Below are positions 32,801-44,382 of a DNA stretch of 64,000 nucleotides, one piece after another. Source of the DNA: Piper betle (taxonomy: Eukaryota; Streptophyta; Magnoliopsida; Piperales; Piperaceae). A program made the translations under genes and the position numbers. The notes beneath the pieces are model-generated. The model had not been told where the DNA came from. It searched no databases and saw nothing but the letters and a program-made list of their open reading frames with translations. The stretch spans positions 1 to 64,000 of the forward strand of contig JAURVB010012331.1 in NCBI GenBank assembly GCA_033002965.1, read 5' to 3'. Every line of letters starts with the position of its first letter. The stretch's first letter is position 1.

Positions 32801-33124
32801 CTAAGAGACGACAGGTGGTTCTGCTACCAACGCAGGTGGTGAACGGTTAATAAGCGGACTTCTCTTTTGCTTTTCTTGTGTTATAAATGTGGCTATGGTA
32901 AACGGTCCAAGACTATGGGATAATTACTTCATGCATTGTCATTTGAAAATATGTTCTTTTGTGTTAGAAATGCTAGACTTATTTGCTTTCATATTATTCA
33001 TGTAACCTTTTAAGTAACAGCTGGTCCGGTTAGGACTGTTGTTATAGGGTTGGTTTTTGTTAAATTTTGAGTAACACCCAGCCAGCAAGGCCCACAATAT
33101 CGTGAAAAATGGCGGGTCGTTACA
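29815..33124 (+). repeat. D 5' LTR, long form (3310 bp)
   Basis: It runs from TGTAAAGACTGTGG to GGTCGTTACA and is followed by a primer site. It has AACCCTAG (about 29990-29997) and TTTATAAAGG (30000-30009), a GC-rich module (about 30190-30700), the CTCGA/GAGT block (about 30727-30750), and a long AT-rich block (30797-31425) absent from S1 and S2. Then come the minisatellite (31631-32690) and the terminal region. Confidence 0.93.
31631..32690 (+). repeat. 33-bp hairpin minisatellite in D 5' LTR
   Basis: About 32 units. Examples are TGATGG / ACTGAC / CCATCA (32401-32418), TGGTGG / ATTGGAC / CCACCA (31972-31990) and TGGCG...CGCCA (31939-31957). Because 33 is a multiple of three, open frames run through it, but they are only the repeat translated. 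Confidence 0.92.
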
Positions 33125-33125
33125 G

Positions 33126-33137
33126 TGGTATTAGAGC
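33126..33137 (+). other. Primer-binding site of D
   Basis: TGGTATTAGAGC, one base off the initiator tRNA-Met complement, one base after the LTR end at 33124. Confidence 0.88.
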
Positions 33138-33308
33138 ACGGTTTCCCACAAGCTCACATTTTATGACTCAAGTACCTTGTTGAAAAGTCCAATTATTATC
33201 TTTTCCCACTGTGTGTGTTATTAATTAACAAATGTATTCGCTAATAAACCTAAGTCATAACTGGAAAAAAAAAGCACACTAATGAACCATGATGGTTCGA
33301 TGTTTCAG

Positions 33309-33952
33309 ATGGCAGGCACCCGTAGACAGTCAAGTCGATCTGCGCAGTCTAATTCGAACACAGAGAATGTGTTGGCCTAGATCCTGACGGCCATATAGAG
33401 ACTAGCGCAGGCTTCAAAAAAATACAAATTCTGTGGTTCAGAATATTGTTCAGCGGTTACCGGGAGTGGTAGCGGGGAATGGAGCCTCAAACTCAGCAGC
33501 GGGTCCCAGAATCACCCCGGATGGTGGTCAGGGAAGTGCCCATGGGCGGGCAGGGTTAGCTGACCCGGGCGAGCGAGGGAGCGTCCAAACCCAGTGCCAC
33601 CGGTAGTCCAACAAGTGGTGCCGCCAGCAGTTGATGATAGTGACCGCTACACTGTGGAAAAATTTAGAAAGAATAAAGCTGAATTAACATTACCGAAAAA
33701 AACGTTTAGAGCTCTGTCTATGCCCCACCGCCATCAAGTGAGATTGGCAACATGCATGCTTCAAGGGGAAGTATCTTACTGGTGGAAATCCATGGAGAAA
33801 ACCACTTTCCATCGACGTGAGATTTCCTCCATCGCGTGGGTAGAATTTGTGGCAGCTTTCAATGGACAATATTTTCCAGAGCCCGTTGTCCAGAAGAAAG
33901 CACTGGCGTTTGCCAATTTGGTTTAGGGGAAGGATTCAGTCCGGGAATATGT
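33309..33952 (+). pseudogene. D gag, capsid part, truncated
   Basis: It starts MAGTRRQSSRSAQS at 33309, and stops interrupt it before an open stretch at 33594-33926. That stretch carries the capsid-like domain ([41 protein letters not shown]). A TAG at 33924-33926 ends it. A deletion at about 33950 then removes the rest of Gag, the zinc knuckle and the protease, and joins directly to the start of the RT region. Confidence 0.88.
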
Positions 33953-34913
33953 GTATTCCCAGACGAACTTCCAGGGTTGCCTCCTAAGTGGGCAGTGGAG
34001 TTTGCCATTGACCTAGCACCTGGAGTGACACCAATTTCTAAAGCACCAGTCTTGACACTGCCAAATGGTAATGATGGATTCGTAGTCTTGAGTGATGCGT
34101 CATTGTTGGGTTTAGGATGCATCCTTATGCAAGAAGGTAAGGTAGTGGCCTATGCCTCTCGTCAATTGAAGATTCATGAGCAAAATTATGCAACCCATGA
34201 CTTGGAACTGGCAGCAGTAGTTTTTGCCCTAAAGATTTGGAGGCACTACTTGTATGGAGCCCAGTTTGAAGTCTTCACTGACCACCAGAGTTTGAAGTAT
34301 ATCTTCACCCAGAATGACCTTAACCTTCGACAGAGGCGGTGGATGGAATATCTGAAGGACTACGACTTCCAAATCTTATACCATCCAGGGAAAGCGAATG
34401 TGGTAGCCGACGCGTTGAGTCGGAAGGGCAAAGTGGACAAAAGTCAGCAGTTAGCTAGACTTTGGGCCATGTCAGCAGAAGTGGTAGCTATCAACCCGGT
34501 GGAGCAACTAACAGGCTTATTGGCAAATTTGGTTGTTTCCAATGATTTAGTTGATCATGTTAAGCTAGCACAAATGGGTGATGAGGAGCTGAATAAAATG
34601 TTGGACAAGATTCCTGACATTGTAGCTGATTCAAATAGTGTGATCAGATTTAGAGGACGGTTGTGTGTACCCAAGGATAATGCACTGAGGCGGGATATTT
34701 TGGAGGAGGCTCATCGCTCAAAGTTCTCGATACACCCTGGAGTTACTAAAATGTATCAGGATTTAAAGCGAACCTACTGGTGGATTGGGATGAAGAGGGA
34801 TGTTGTGAATTTTGTCTCTAAGTGTCAGACTTGCCAACAGATCAAAGCCCAACATCAACTACCTGGAGGACTATTACAACCTTTAGAAATACCATCATGG
34901 AAATGGGAGTGTG
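33953..34913 (+). pseudogene. D pol with RT core deleted: RNase H and integrase N-terminus
   Basis: The frame is open through [20 protein letters not shown], the region before RT. At about 34047 it jumps from the start of the RT fingers (PISKAP) straight to [11 protein letters not shown], just before RNase H. The whole RT catalytic core is missing. RNase H is complete by motif ([25 protein letters not shown]). The integrase zinc region (EEAHRSKF...CQTCQQ) follows and reads up to WKWECV, where solo LTR A2 is inserted. Without RT it cannot be autonomous. Confidence 0.92.
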
Positions 34914-37572
34914 TGTAAAACCCGTTACTCGAGTCAGGGTTTTACGTTACCGAACCAGTCAGTTCAACCGTTTGTTCGAATCGAGTGACTTTCATGAATC
35001 GCGTACTGAGTCGAGGCCAACCGTGAGTTATGAGCGATGAGAGTCAGGTGTACCTGAATATATGATGATAACGTTGAGAAGATGGTGAGATATGAGTTAT
35101 CAGAATATATGAAAGTATGCAGTATTTTTTTCTTTTATCTGTTTGATCGTAGAAATAGTTTTAGGCCGAATAACGCGTTAGGAAGCGTTGGATTGTATTC
35201 GGGTGGGTTATTAGTTATAGAGCATGCCATTTGGATGTTGTTGTGTTTATTTTATTTTATGGAATTTTTCCATATTTTTCTAGATTTTTTTAGAATTTAT
35301 TACGAACTAGTTATTATTTTGACTCGAGTAGGAATCGAGTCAATACTTATTTACAGAAACTGCCACTATAGCATTTCTTCTCCCTCCCGACCCTTCTTCA
35401 CCCAAACCCTTGCCGTTGTGTGCTGCCACCGCTACCGCCGATGCTGCACTGCCGCCAATCGACGTCGCTCCGCCTTGCTGTGCCGTCGCCATGCCGCAGG
35501 CGACCAACCCAGGCCACCGATCGCCTGCTGGTGCGCCGCCACGATGCCACGAAGCTGCCTCGGCTGTCGCCACTCCGAGCCGGATTCCGCCGCCGTTCGG
35601 TCGCTGGTTCCGCCACTGTGACCACCAGTCTCACCCTCTCATCCTCGCCGACGTTTCCCCCATCATCCCGACCGCCGTCGAGGCCAGCCGCAGCCCAATC
35701 GGAGCACGCCGCCACCGCCCATTTTCAACGCCGCCGCTGACAGCCATCACCGCCCTGGCTGCTTTGTTTGACACCACCATCGGACCAAGCTCGTCGAGCT
35801 GGTGCCGATAGACCCCTTGATTGCCCCATCCCGAACCATCACCGAAAAATCGCCGAAAAACTGCCGACACTCGCTGGAAAACCACTGAAAAATTGGATTT
35901 GTGGGAAATTTGCCTGATCATCTGCCGAACTCACCCGGTACAATCTCATCGGACTTTGGATGCCGCTAGGTGCCAAATTCGAGTTTCGAGCCACGAAACG
36001 GAAACCCTAGCCAGCGCCGATTTTCGACGACGCGAGGTATAATTTATTTTAACCTAATTATTTGAAAGTATTGATTATTAGAATTGCATGCTAGGATTGG
36101 TGAATTGTGTGTAATAATAATATTTATAACTGTAGATTTGATTAAGGATAAAATATGAAATTTGTTTGATTGAGTGATGTTAAAAATGGAGGCTAAGAAA
36201 CTAATTAGGGTAATTAGGTAATGATCATGATCTAATGCAAACTAGCCTAAGTAGAGTTGCTAGAATTGATATAGGTTGATGTGTGTTGATTGATGCGTGA
36301 TTGTGTTGATTGTGTGTGCATGCTATAGGATGTGTGATTCATCATGCGGGCGTTAGTTTTTAACTTGATTGTGTAGGAACGGTGTAGGAGCTCGCCGCCT
36401 AGGCGCGTGGACCCGTTTGGAGCTTCTATCAGGTCCGTTTAGGACTCGTTCTCTATTTTTACGCTACTCTATTGTGTATTTGATTTATCATGTGCAGGAC
36501 GAGTTAAGTGGCGTTTTATCGGATCCCACTTAACTCGGGCCATTTAGCCAACGATTTTCCGAATTAATAACCCTCGAGGATGAGATCCCTCGAGTTTGTT
36601 TTCGAACTTCAGATCCAGCTCACGATGCCTTCGGGCCTATTGTATAGATCCCAACCTAGCCCTATATATATGTATAGTTTTCGCGTTTTCAGTGAGAGAT
36701 TGGATAGGGAAATCCGACTACCGTGCCACGCGAGCAGGCACGTGTGAGTCGATAGTGGGCTCTGGAATGGTGTGCGGGCCGTTTCATTCCCGAAGGATCT
36801 GGACAACTCCACCTTTGAGTTCCTCAAACCTGGAGAAGTGTGGAGGTTCACGGGTACTGCAATGCAGTGCATGTCTAGACTTGTGGTTTCAAAGGGTACT
36901 AAAGGACCACTGCCTGAAAGTGCTCGGCCATCGTGCTCAAGGCCAAGAGTAATATGGAAGGTGTAGAGGGCGAAAATGAATGAGATTTGATGCGAGAAGC
37001 GATAGAGAAATGGCCAAGGTATGAGAATGAGAAAGAAAGGGGGACGCGTGTAATGTATAATGATGGTGTTGTAATGCTGTGGGAATGATAATTAGAATGT
37101 TTTTGTCTTGATGAATTGCTTGATATGAAATGAACGGATAGATGTGAATGAGCAAGGAGCCTTGAGTTCAGCCTCGGCTTAGATGAAAACAAATGAGATA
37201 ATAATGAAATGTCGCGGTAGATTGTTATGTTTTGTCATATTTTGATAAAATATTTATATACCTTTGTTGTGGATAGGTTGGCCCTTATTGCACTTTTAGG
37301 GGAAATTCTGTCTGTTTTTACGTAGTAGTATATATTTTCTTTTGGTTTCTCATTTATTGTTTTGCCTTGTTTTGCTTGAACATCATAGCATGCATGTAGG
37401 ACCGCATTAGAACCCAATCATTCCCATTCATGCATTTCATGTTTGCATCTGCATCTTGAGACACCGAGGGCAGATCCGGGTCAGCTTAACCGAATCAGTA
37501 GATTAGCGAACAGTTCGGTCGCCGGTGACATTTCCGGGTCGGTTCATGGGTAAGCCGAAACAGGGTGTTACA
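34914..37572 (+). repeat. Solo LTR A2 with perfect target duplication GTGTG
   Basis: It runs from TGTAAAACCCGTTACTCGAG to GGTGTTACA. GTGTG is found on both sides (34909-34913 and 37573-37577), and the flanks rejoin the D integrase. No interior is present, so the two LTRs of a former A element recombined. Compared with A1's 3' LTR it lacks about 260 bp near 37046, which includes the leader hairpin. Confidence 0.97.
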
Positions 37573-38629
37573 GTGTGTCACATGTGATTTTATTTCAAAG
37601 CTCCCAATAACTCAAAAGAAGCATGACTCCATATGGGTAGTTGTGGACAAACTAACTAAGGTAGCTCACTTCATCCCCACGAAATCAATGAGAACGGCGA
37701 ATACCTGGCAGGATTATATGTTGACAATATTGTCAAATTGCATGGGATTCCAAAGGAGATAGTCTCCGACCGCGATCCCCTATTCACCTCACATTTCTAG
37801 GAAGCTTTCCAAAAAGCCATGGGAACTCAGATTAAGTTGAGTACAGCATATCATCCCCAAACTGATGGGCAGAGTGAGAGGACTATTCAAACTTTGGAAG
37901 ATTTGTTAAGAGCTTGCATTGTTGACTGGGGAGGTGACTGGGAGAAACACTTAGCCTTGGCTGAATTCACCTACAATAACTCTTACCAAGCCAGTAGTAG
38001 GGATGACACCATTTGAAGCCTTATATGGTAGGCCCTGTAGATCTCCATCGTGCTGGCTGGAGTCTACCGAAGCAATTATAGTCGGGCCAGAAATGGTGAG
38101 GGAAGCAACTGAAAAGGTGAAACTCATTCACCAAAGACTTAAGGCAGCTCAAGATCGACAAAAGAGTTATGCTGATACTCGAAGGAAGGACTTAGAGTTC
38201 CAAGTTGGGGAGTTTGTGTACCTAAAGACATCTCCTACGAAGGGGGTGATCAGATTTAAAATATCAGGAAAGTTGAAGCCAAGATTCATAGGACCGTTTC
38301 CAATCCTGGATCGAGTTGGGAATTGTGCATATAGATTAGCATTGCCACCAAGCCTTGCTGGAGTACACAATGTTTTCCATGTGTCAATGCTAAAGAAGTA
38401 TGTATGGGATGAGGATCATATCATCACAAATTTTGAAGACTTAGAGCTACAATCAAATTTAACTTACGAGGAAAAGCCGATCCGCATCCTGGCAAGAGAA
38501 ATAAAGACACTAAGGAACAAGGAAATTCCTTTGGTAAAAGTATTGTGGAAAAATCAGGGGTCAGAAGAAGCTACATGGGAGACTGAACAAGAAATGGTAA
38601 GGAAATACCCTAGCCTATTTGTGGCATAG
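37573..38629 (+). pseudogene. D integrase core and chromodomain, frameshifted
   Basis: It continues the integrase after A2: VTCDFISKLP, then the first catalytic Asp in WVVVDKLTK. A frameshift lies near 37730 and a stop at 37797-37799. The second Asp (SDRDPLF) and the Glu (DGQSER) are present in the remaining frames. From 38003 one frame is open to the TAG at 38629, ending in a Tekay-type chromodomain (IPLVKVLWKNQGSEEATWE). The polypurine tract follows at 38734-38746. Confidence 0.92.
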
Positions 38630-38733
38630 GAGTTTTATAATTGTAGCGGCATGAACCGATCCCAAAGAAATAAATAAAGTTAATCATAATTGTTCTGTTG
38701 CTTGTTATGATATTTCGGGGACGAAATATTTCC

Positions 38734-38746
38734 AAGTTGGGGAGAT
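38734..38746 (+). other. Polypurine tract of D
   Basis: AAGTTGGGGAGAT directly before the LTR start at 38747, preceded by ATTTCGGGGACGAAAT. The same tract precedes C's 3' LTR. Confidence 0.88.
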
Positions 38747-40962
38747 TGTAAAGACCGTGGAAAAATTTTTTTTTTCTAATATATTCGACTCGGGCAGGGA
38801 AGGATCGAACGTTAGAGAATTAATATTAATTATATTATATTCTCTACCCGGTTAAGTCTACCCGGTTAAATATTTTATTCTTTACCGGGTTACCATGGTT
38901 AAAGAATAAAACCCTAGCCGTCATTTCATTTTATAAAGGACGTCCTCCACCCTAGCCTTCATTCAGATTTTCTTCTCCTCTTCCTTGCCGGCGTGTCTCC
39001 TTCCTCGCTTAGGTATTCTTCCTATCTCCCTCTTCTTAATTTTCTTGCATGCATATTTTAATAATAAACTTTATAATCGTGAGGATTAAAGTTTAAAATC
39101 AACAAAAAAAGAAACTAAACAAAAAAATTAAACTTTAATTCGGCCGACGAGTCCCCTGTTTCGGCGAGATGGGGAGGCACAGGCAAAGTCGCCGGGAAAC
39201 GGTGGCGAGGGTCGTTCCGACGTCGGAAGATGATCCTACCCTCTTCGTCGATCAGTGTAGGGTCGATCTCGCGTGTGTGGATGTCGGCCTGGGGTGGTAA
39301 ATGGCCAAAAACAGTAGCGGCGGCAAAAACAAGGGCGACGGCGGTTGAGGAAGAAATCCGGCCGTCCTGGGTGGCGACGGGTTCCAATATGGCCGGGGAA
39401 GGTAGATAGGTGGTCGAGGGTGACGAGGCAACCATCCAATTGAGGCGGCGATGCTCGCCGGCGGTGGAATCGCCTGACGCGAGCGCGCCGCTAGGAAGGC
39501 GATGCGGGCGTCACCGCGGCTAGAAGATGGCCGGAGTTGGCTGGGGCGACACCACAAGGGCAGGGCAGGGCTGGTCGACAATGATTGACGGCGGCCGGAG
39601 GTGGTCGGTGGCGGCGGCGGCTGGAGCGTGCCTGGAGTCGAGAACAGAGCATGCCGGAGAAGAAGAAGAAGAAGAAGAAGGGCGGTGGCAATTCTGTAAA
39701 TACTGGTTGACTCGATACCGACTCGAGTTAAAAATAATACAAACTCGTAATAAATCTTTAAAAATAATTATTTTAACGGGTTATAGGGTAAAGTTACTAA
39801 ACTAATTAATTATTGGACGAAGTCGACATGGACATAAGTAATAAAAATACGGTAATGATAAACTGTCGATAATTAATCGGCGTAATAAAAGCGATCAAAT
39901 TAAATCGGACGGTTATAAGTAATTAATAAATAAAGATGTTACCTTTACCATATTAAATTTAATATTAGGTAAATAAAGTGATTATTTTAATAACGAGTCA
40001 GTAATATAGAAAATGGGTTATTAAACTATAGTCGGGTAGCAATCACTCGCGTCGAACCTAAATGGCATAATGGAAATAAATAAAGTTCGAAACTTTATAG
40101 AGTCAAATAATTTAAAATAATTGTATTAATAATATTTATGAATTAAAATAATTCAAATTATTTTAAATAATTTAATTGAACAACTTAATTAATTAAATTG
40201 CTGTAAGTAATAGTAGCGATTAAAAAATTATAACCAATGAAAAATATATTAATAATAGTAATTAAATATTTGGGTATAAGTTGATAATTATTTTATTATT
40301 TGTTAGGTGTTAATTATGATCTAGATTATTAATGTAAAGTAGGATTTAAATGATTATGTCACATGAATAGTTTAATATTTAATATTGTTGAAATTTAATA
40401 GTAATATATATATTAGTCATTTAGTTGCATGCATTTCTACTCGAATAAAATTATACTTATGTATAATTTTATGTCCTCGTTCAGATTAGGATCATTGGTC
40501 ACAGCTGCAAGTTCGAAATATTCAGGTCCGTATAATTATTTAAAATGTTGTATTTTCCCTTGTGGATAACCTAATCAGCCTGAGCCTAGATTCGACCACC
40601 ATGCACCGAGTGCAACCGGGGTCAAGGAATTGACTCAGTCTGACACGGGCTACGCCCTTCATAATCATATAATGGACATGATGGACTGACCCATCAGCCA
40701 ATACAATTGGACATGGTAGATTGGACTCGCCAGCCAATTACGGACATGGTGGATTGGACCCACCAGCCGATAACGGACATAGGCGGATTGGACTCGCCAG
40801 CCAAATTACGGACATGGTGGATTGGACCCACCAGCCGATAACAGACATGGCGGATTGGACTCGCCAGCCGGTAATGGACATGATGGACTGACCCATCAGC
40901 CAATAAATTGGACATGGCGGATTGGACTCGTCGACCAATTACGGACATGGTGGACCCAAATG
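38747..40962 (+). repeat. D 3' LTR, right end deleted
   Basis: It starts TGTAAAGACCGTGG and is colinear with the D 5' LTR through AACCCTAG, the TATA region, the GC-rich module and the AT-rich block. It ends in the minisatellite after about nine units (40672-40951). The terminal region and hairpin are missing, and C's integrase follows. The junction is marked by a duplicated GGACCCAAAT (40952-40961 and 40975-40984). Confidence 0.9.
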
Positions 40963-41781
40963 AAAAAGCTATGGGGACCCAAATCAAGTTAAGTACAGCA
41001 TATCACCCCCAAACTGATGGTCAGAGTGAGAGGACCAATCAAACCTTGGAGGATTTGTTGAGAGCTTGCATCCTCGACTGGGGAGGAGATTGGGAGAAAC
41101 ACTTAGCCTTGGCTGAATTCACCTATAATAACTCTTACCAAGCCAGTATAGGAATGGCACCGTTTGAAGCTTTATACGGTAGGCCTTGTCGATCTCCATC
41201 ATGCTGGTTGGAGTCTACAGAGGTGGTTATAGTCGGGCCAGAGATGGTGAGAGAAGCAGCTGAAAAAGTGCAACTCATCCAGCAAAGGCTTAAGGCAGCT
41301 CAGGATCGGCAGAAAAGTTATGTTGACACTCGAAGGAAGGACTTAGAATTCCAAGTTGGGGAGTTCGTCTACCTTAAGACCTCACCTAAAAAGGGAGTGA
41401 TCAGATTTAGAACATCAGGGAAGTTGAAGCCAAGATTCATAGGACCATTTCCAATTCTGGATCGAATCGGAAGTTGTGCATATAGATTAGCATTACCACC
41501 AAGCCTTGATGGTGTACACAATGTCTTTCATGTGTCAATGCTAAAGAAATATGTACGAGATGAGAATCACATTATCACAAATTTTGCAGATTTAGAGCTA
41601 CAATCGGATTTAACCTACAAGGAAAAACCGATTCGCATCTTAGCGAGGGAAACAAAGACACTCCGTAACAAGGAGATCCCTTTGGTAAAGGTATTATGGA
41701 GAAATCAGGGATCAGAAGAAGCTACATGGGAGACTAGAACAGGAAATGGCCAAAAAATATCCTAGCCTGTTTGTAGCATAA
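40963..41781 (+). pseudogene. C integrase, C-terminal part with chromodomain
   Basis: It resumes within the integrase core just before [20 protein letters not shown], which holds the catalytic Glu. The first two catalytic Asp residues of C were lost in the deletion. The rest is open through the GPF segment (KPRFIGPFPILDRIG) and a Tekay-type chromodomain (IPLVKVLWRNQGSEEATWE). A one-base change near 41743 shifts the last few codons. The purine tract and C 3' LTR follow within 110 bp. Confidence 0.92.
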
Positions 41782-41877
41782 AATCCGTGTAATTGTTGTA
41801 ACATGAACTTATACCGGAGATGTACTTAATCATGAATATCCTATTAATGCTATGATATTTCGGGGACAAAATAATTC

Positions 41878-41891
41878 TAAGTTGGGGAGAT
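41878..41891 (+). other. Polypurine tract of C
   Basis: TAAGTTGGGGAGAT directly before TGTAAAGACCCGG at 41892. Confidence 0.88.
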
Positions 41892-41908
41892 TGTAAAGAC
41901 CCGGAAAA

Positions 41909-41943
<35 letters not shown>

Positions 41944-44382
41944 CGTTCGTCGTGGTGGGATCGAATGTTGGAAAATTTATTTTTTCCATACAAATTATTT
42001 ACCGTCAACCGGTTAACTGTGAATTACCCGGTTAAGTGAAAAGTATTTTAACCGGTTAATTATTGTTTAATCGGTCAAGCGGAATCAAACCGTTTAAACA
42101 ATAAAGTGAATCATATCGATTACCCGGTTACTCGATTAAGTGAAATACGGGCGAAGTAAGTTTTCACAAACCCTAGCCTTCATGACATTATATAAAGAGA
42201 AGGGGAGGGCATCATCCACATAATTTCTCTTCAGACAGACGCCGGCTTCCTCCTTTGCTCGGGTAATTCTTCTTCCTTTCCTCTTCTTAGTTGCATAAAT
42301 ACACATGCTCAAATGGATAATAAACATGTTTAGATAATAAGCATGATAAACATAAAATTAAAATCTGAAATCAACGAAGAGAAGGGGAACACTAGGAGGT
42401 CATCCTGATGTTTTGCAGCAGCAACAACGCCATCTTCCATCCTTGTGAGTTGGGTTGACGTGCTGGAAGTAGGGAGTGCTCCCGGCGGTGCTGCTGGCCG
42501 GACGGAGTCGCCTTGGGTGGCCGAGTCAGACCGTCGAGGAGGGATGCAAATCAGGAACGTGAAGGGAGACCAGGTTGGTGTTGCCATGGGTGGTGTTGCT
42601 GGCCAGACGTGGATCCGCCATGGAAAGTGCAGACTGGTCGTCACCTGGGGTGGTGCTGGTCGTCACCTTGATGGGGCAGATCGCCATGGCTGCTGGTCGG
42701 CCACCATGAATGGTGAAATTAAGGTCCCCATGTAGGGTGTAGTCCGAGTTCCATGAGATAGCAGCGGATAAAGATTGGATCTTTGGGGTTTTCCAATCGG
42801 ATCAGTGGGGTAGATAGAAGATGGGGTCTGAAATTGGGTGGAAGGAAAAGAAGACATGCTGGTTTTGGGTGCGAAGAAGAAGAAGGTATGGGAAAGAGAA
42901 GGACGTCGGGGAAGAAGAATGGCAGTTTTGTAAATATGGGATGACTCAATACGGTCGAGTTAAAAATAAATTACAAATAACTATACTAGTGACATCCTTA
43001 AATTAGGATAATACAAATCAGTTAAAGAATATACTAATACTAGTAATTAAGTATTGAGTATGCTTAATAATTAAATTATTAACTGGTAAATGAAGGTTTT
43101 ATTTGGGATATTTAATTGGAAATGTGAAAAAAAGGACTTAATTGATTATATCACATTGATAATAAATTATCATTGGACTTACTGGAAATTAAATAATTAA
43201 TGAAGTCTAGCATGATATATTTTATATCTTCAAAATGGATAGTTATACTAGTCATGTAGTTGCATGTAGGTTCATGCAAATAAAATTATACTAATGTATA
43301 ATTTTATGCCCTCATTCAGATTAGGGTTAGCGGATTACAGTCAGACGAAATCTACAAGTCAGGTACGTATAATAGGTAGAACATCGTACTTTCCTTGTTG
43401 GTAGCCTAGGTCGGCCTGAGCCCAGATTCGACCACCATGCACCGAGTGCAACCGGGGTCAAAGAATTGACTCAGTCCGACACGGGGTCGTATTATGTGCG
43501 TAAATTGTGTAATGCATCGACATTGTTTTGGAGTAGTGATAGCCGCCCCATAAAAAGGCTACGGTCGGGGTGAGCGAGGCACAACGATTCCTCCATCGCA
43601 CTGGAGTGCAGTGATAGCCTCCCCATAAAAAGGCTACGGCCGGGGTGTGTGAGACACTGGCACTAGAGTTGGCAATGAGAGCTTCCCCACAAACGGGGCG
43701 TAGCAATCACCTGAGTGCAATGATAGCCTCCCCATAAAAAGGCTACGGCTGGGGTGTGCAAGGCACTGGCACTGGAGTGCAGTGATAGCCTCCCCATAAA
43801 AAGGCTACGGCCGGGGTGTGTGAGGCACTGGCACTAGAGTTGGCAATGAGAGCTTCCCCACAAACGGGGCGTAGCAATCACCTGAGTGCAGTGATAGCTT
43901 CCCCACAAAAAGGCTACGGCCGGGGTGTGCGAGGCACTGGCACTGGAGATGGTAGTGGTAGCCTCCCCACAAAAGGGCTACGGCCGGGGTGTGCGGATCA
44001 CAGCGGATACCTCCTCCGCATTGTTTTGGAGTATAGCGGAATCACTCCACCGCATATTAAAATGAACATAGGGAAATAGTGGAATGTACTTGACTTGTTT
44101 TATTTATTATACTACTTAGTGTTGTAATCACTAACTGCGGAATTGCCTCCGCGGTGTGCAGATACGAAATTAGGTGATTGACAACCAGAGCATGGAGCAA
44201 AATAAATATGGGGACTCCCTTTTTATTTATTTGAGAAATAAGTGTGGCTACTGGGAAACAGTCCAAGACATGTGGGATCTTTATATATGTGTTTGTTAGA
44301 AATGCTAGACATATTTGCTAAATTGTGAGTAACACCTAGCCAGCTAGGCCCACAATGTTGTGAAAAATGGCAGGTCATTACA
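41892..44382 (+). repeat. C 3' LTR (2491 bp)
   Basis: Colinear with 19954-22587. It has a longer TAA microsatellite close to its start (41911-41942), AAACCCTAG (42168-42176), a TATA box (42189-42197) and the hairpin array (43532-43990). It ends GGTCATTACA, followed by the AAATT target duplication. By eye, differences from the 5' LTR are a few per 100 bp, more than between A1's LTRs. Confidence 0.94.
43532..43990 (+). repeat. Hairpin-array minisatellite in C 3' LTR
   Basis: Same two unit types as 21569-22195, but one higher-order unit fewer. TAGCCT (43615-43620) pairs with AGGCTA (43631-43636). A further hairpin GCGGA / TACCTCC / TCCGC lies just after, at 44003-44019. Confidence 0.85.

Larger units (their letters stand above)
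26262..40962 (+). mobile_element. D-family block: two short LTRs plus a D element with long LTRs
   Basis: The order is short LTR S1 (26262-27496), short LTR S2 (27497-29814), full D LTR (29815-33124), broken interior (33125-38746, containing solo LTR A2) and a truncated D LTR (38747-40962). The left edge is a clean LTR start in C's integrase. The right edge stops inside the minisatellite and joins integrase again after a loss of about 240 bp. So the right end was removed by a deletion after insertion. At least two D insertions or one insertion plus LTR recombination are needed to explain three LTR starts. Confidence 0.85.
19954..44382 (+). mobile_element. Element C: Tekay-like chromovirus, host of the D block
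   Basis: Both ends are present: LTR start TGTAAAGACCCGG at 19954 and LTR end GGTCATTACA at 44382. The target duplication AAATT flanks them exactly (19949-19953 and 44383-44387). The flanks join to rebuild a B LTR. The interior has gag, protease, RT, RNase H and integrase remnants in the usual order. The integrase is split at 26262 by the D block and resumes at about 40963, with roughly 240 bp of integrase lost. Several frameshifts and stops make it inactive. Without the D block it would be about 9.7 kb. Confidence 0.95.

Noticed and set aside
32442..32804. Repetitive ORFs with an 11-residue period over the minisatellites (also 28625-29008 and 48588-48836)
   Set aside because: The period is the 33-bp unit translated; frames are open on both strands and there is no start context or conservation.
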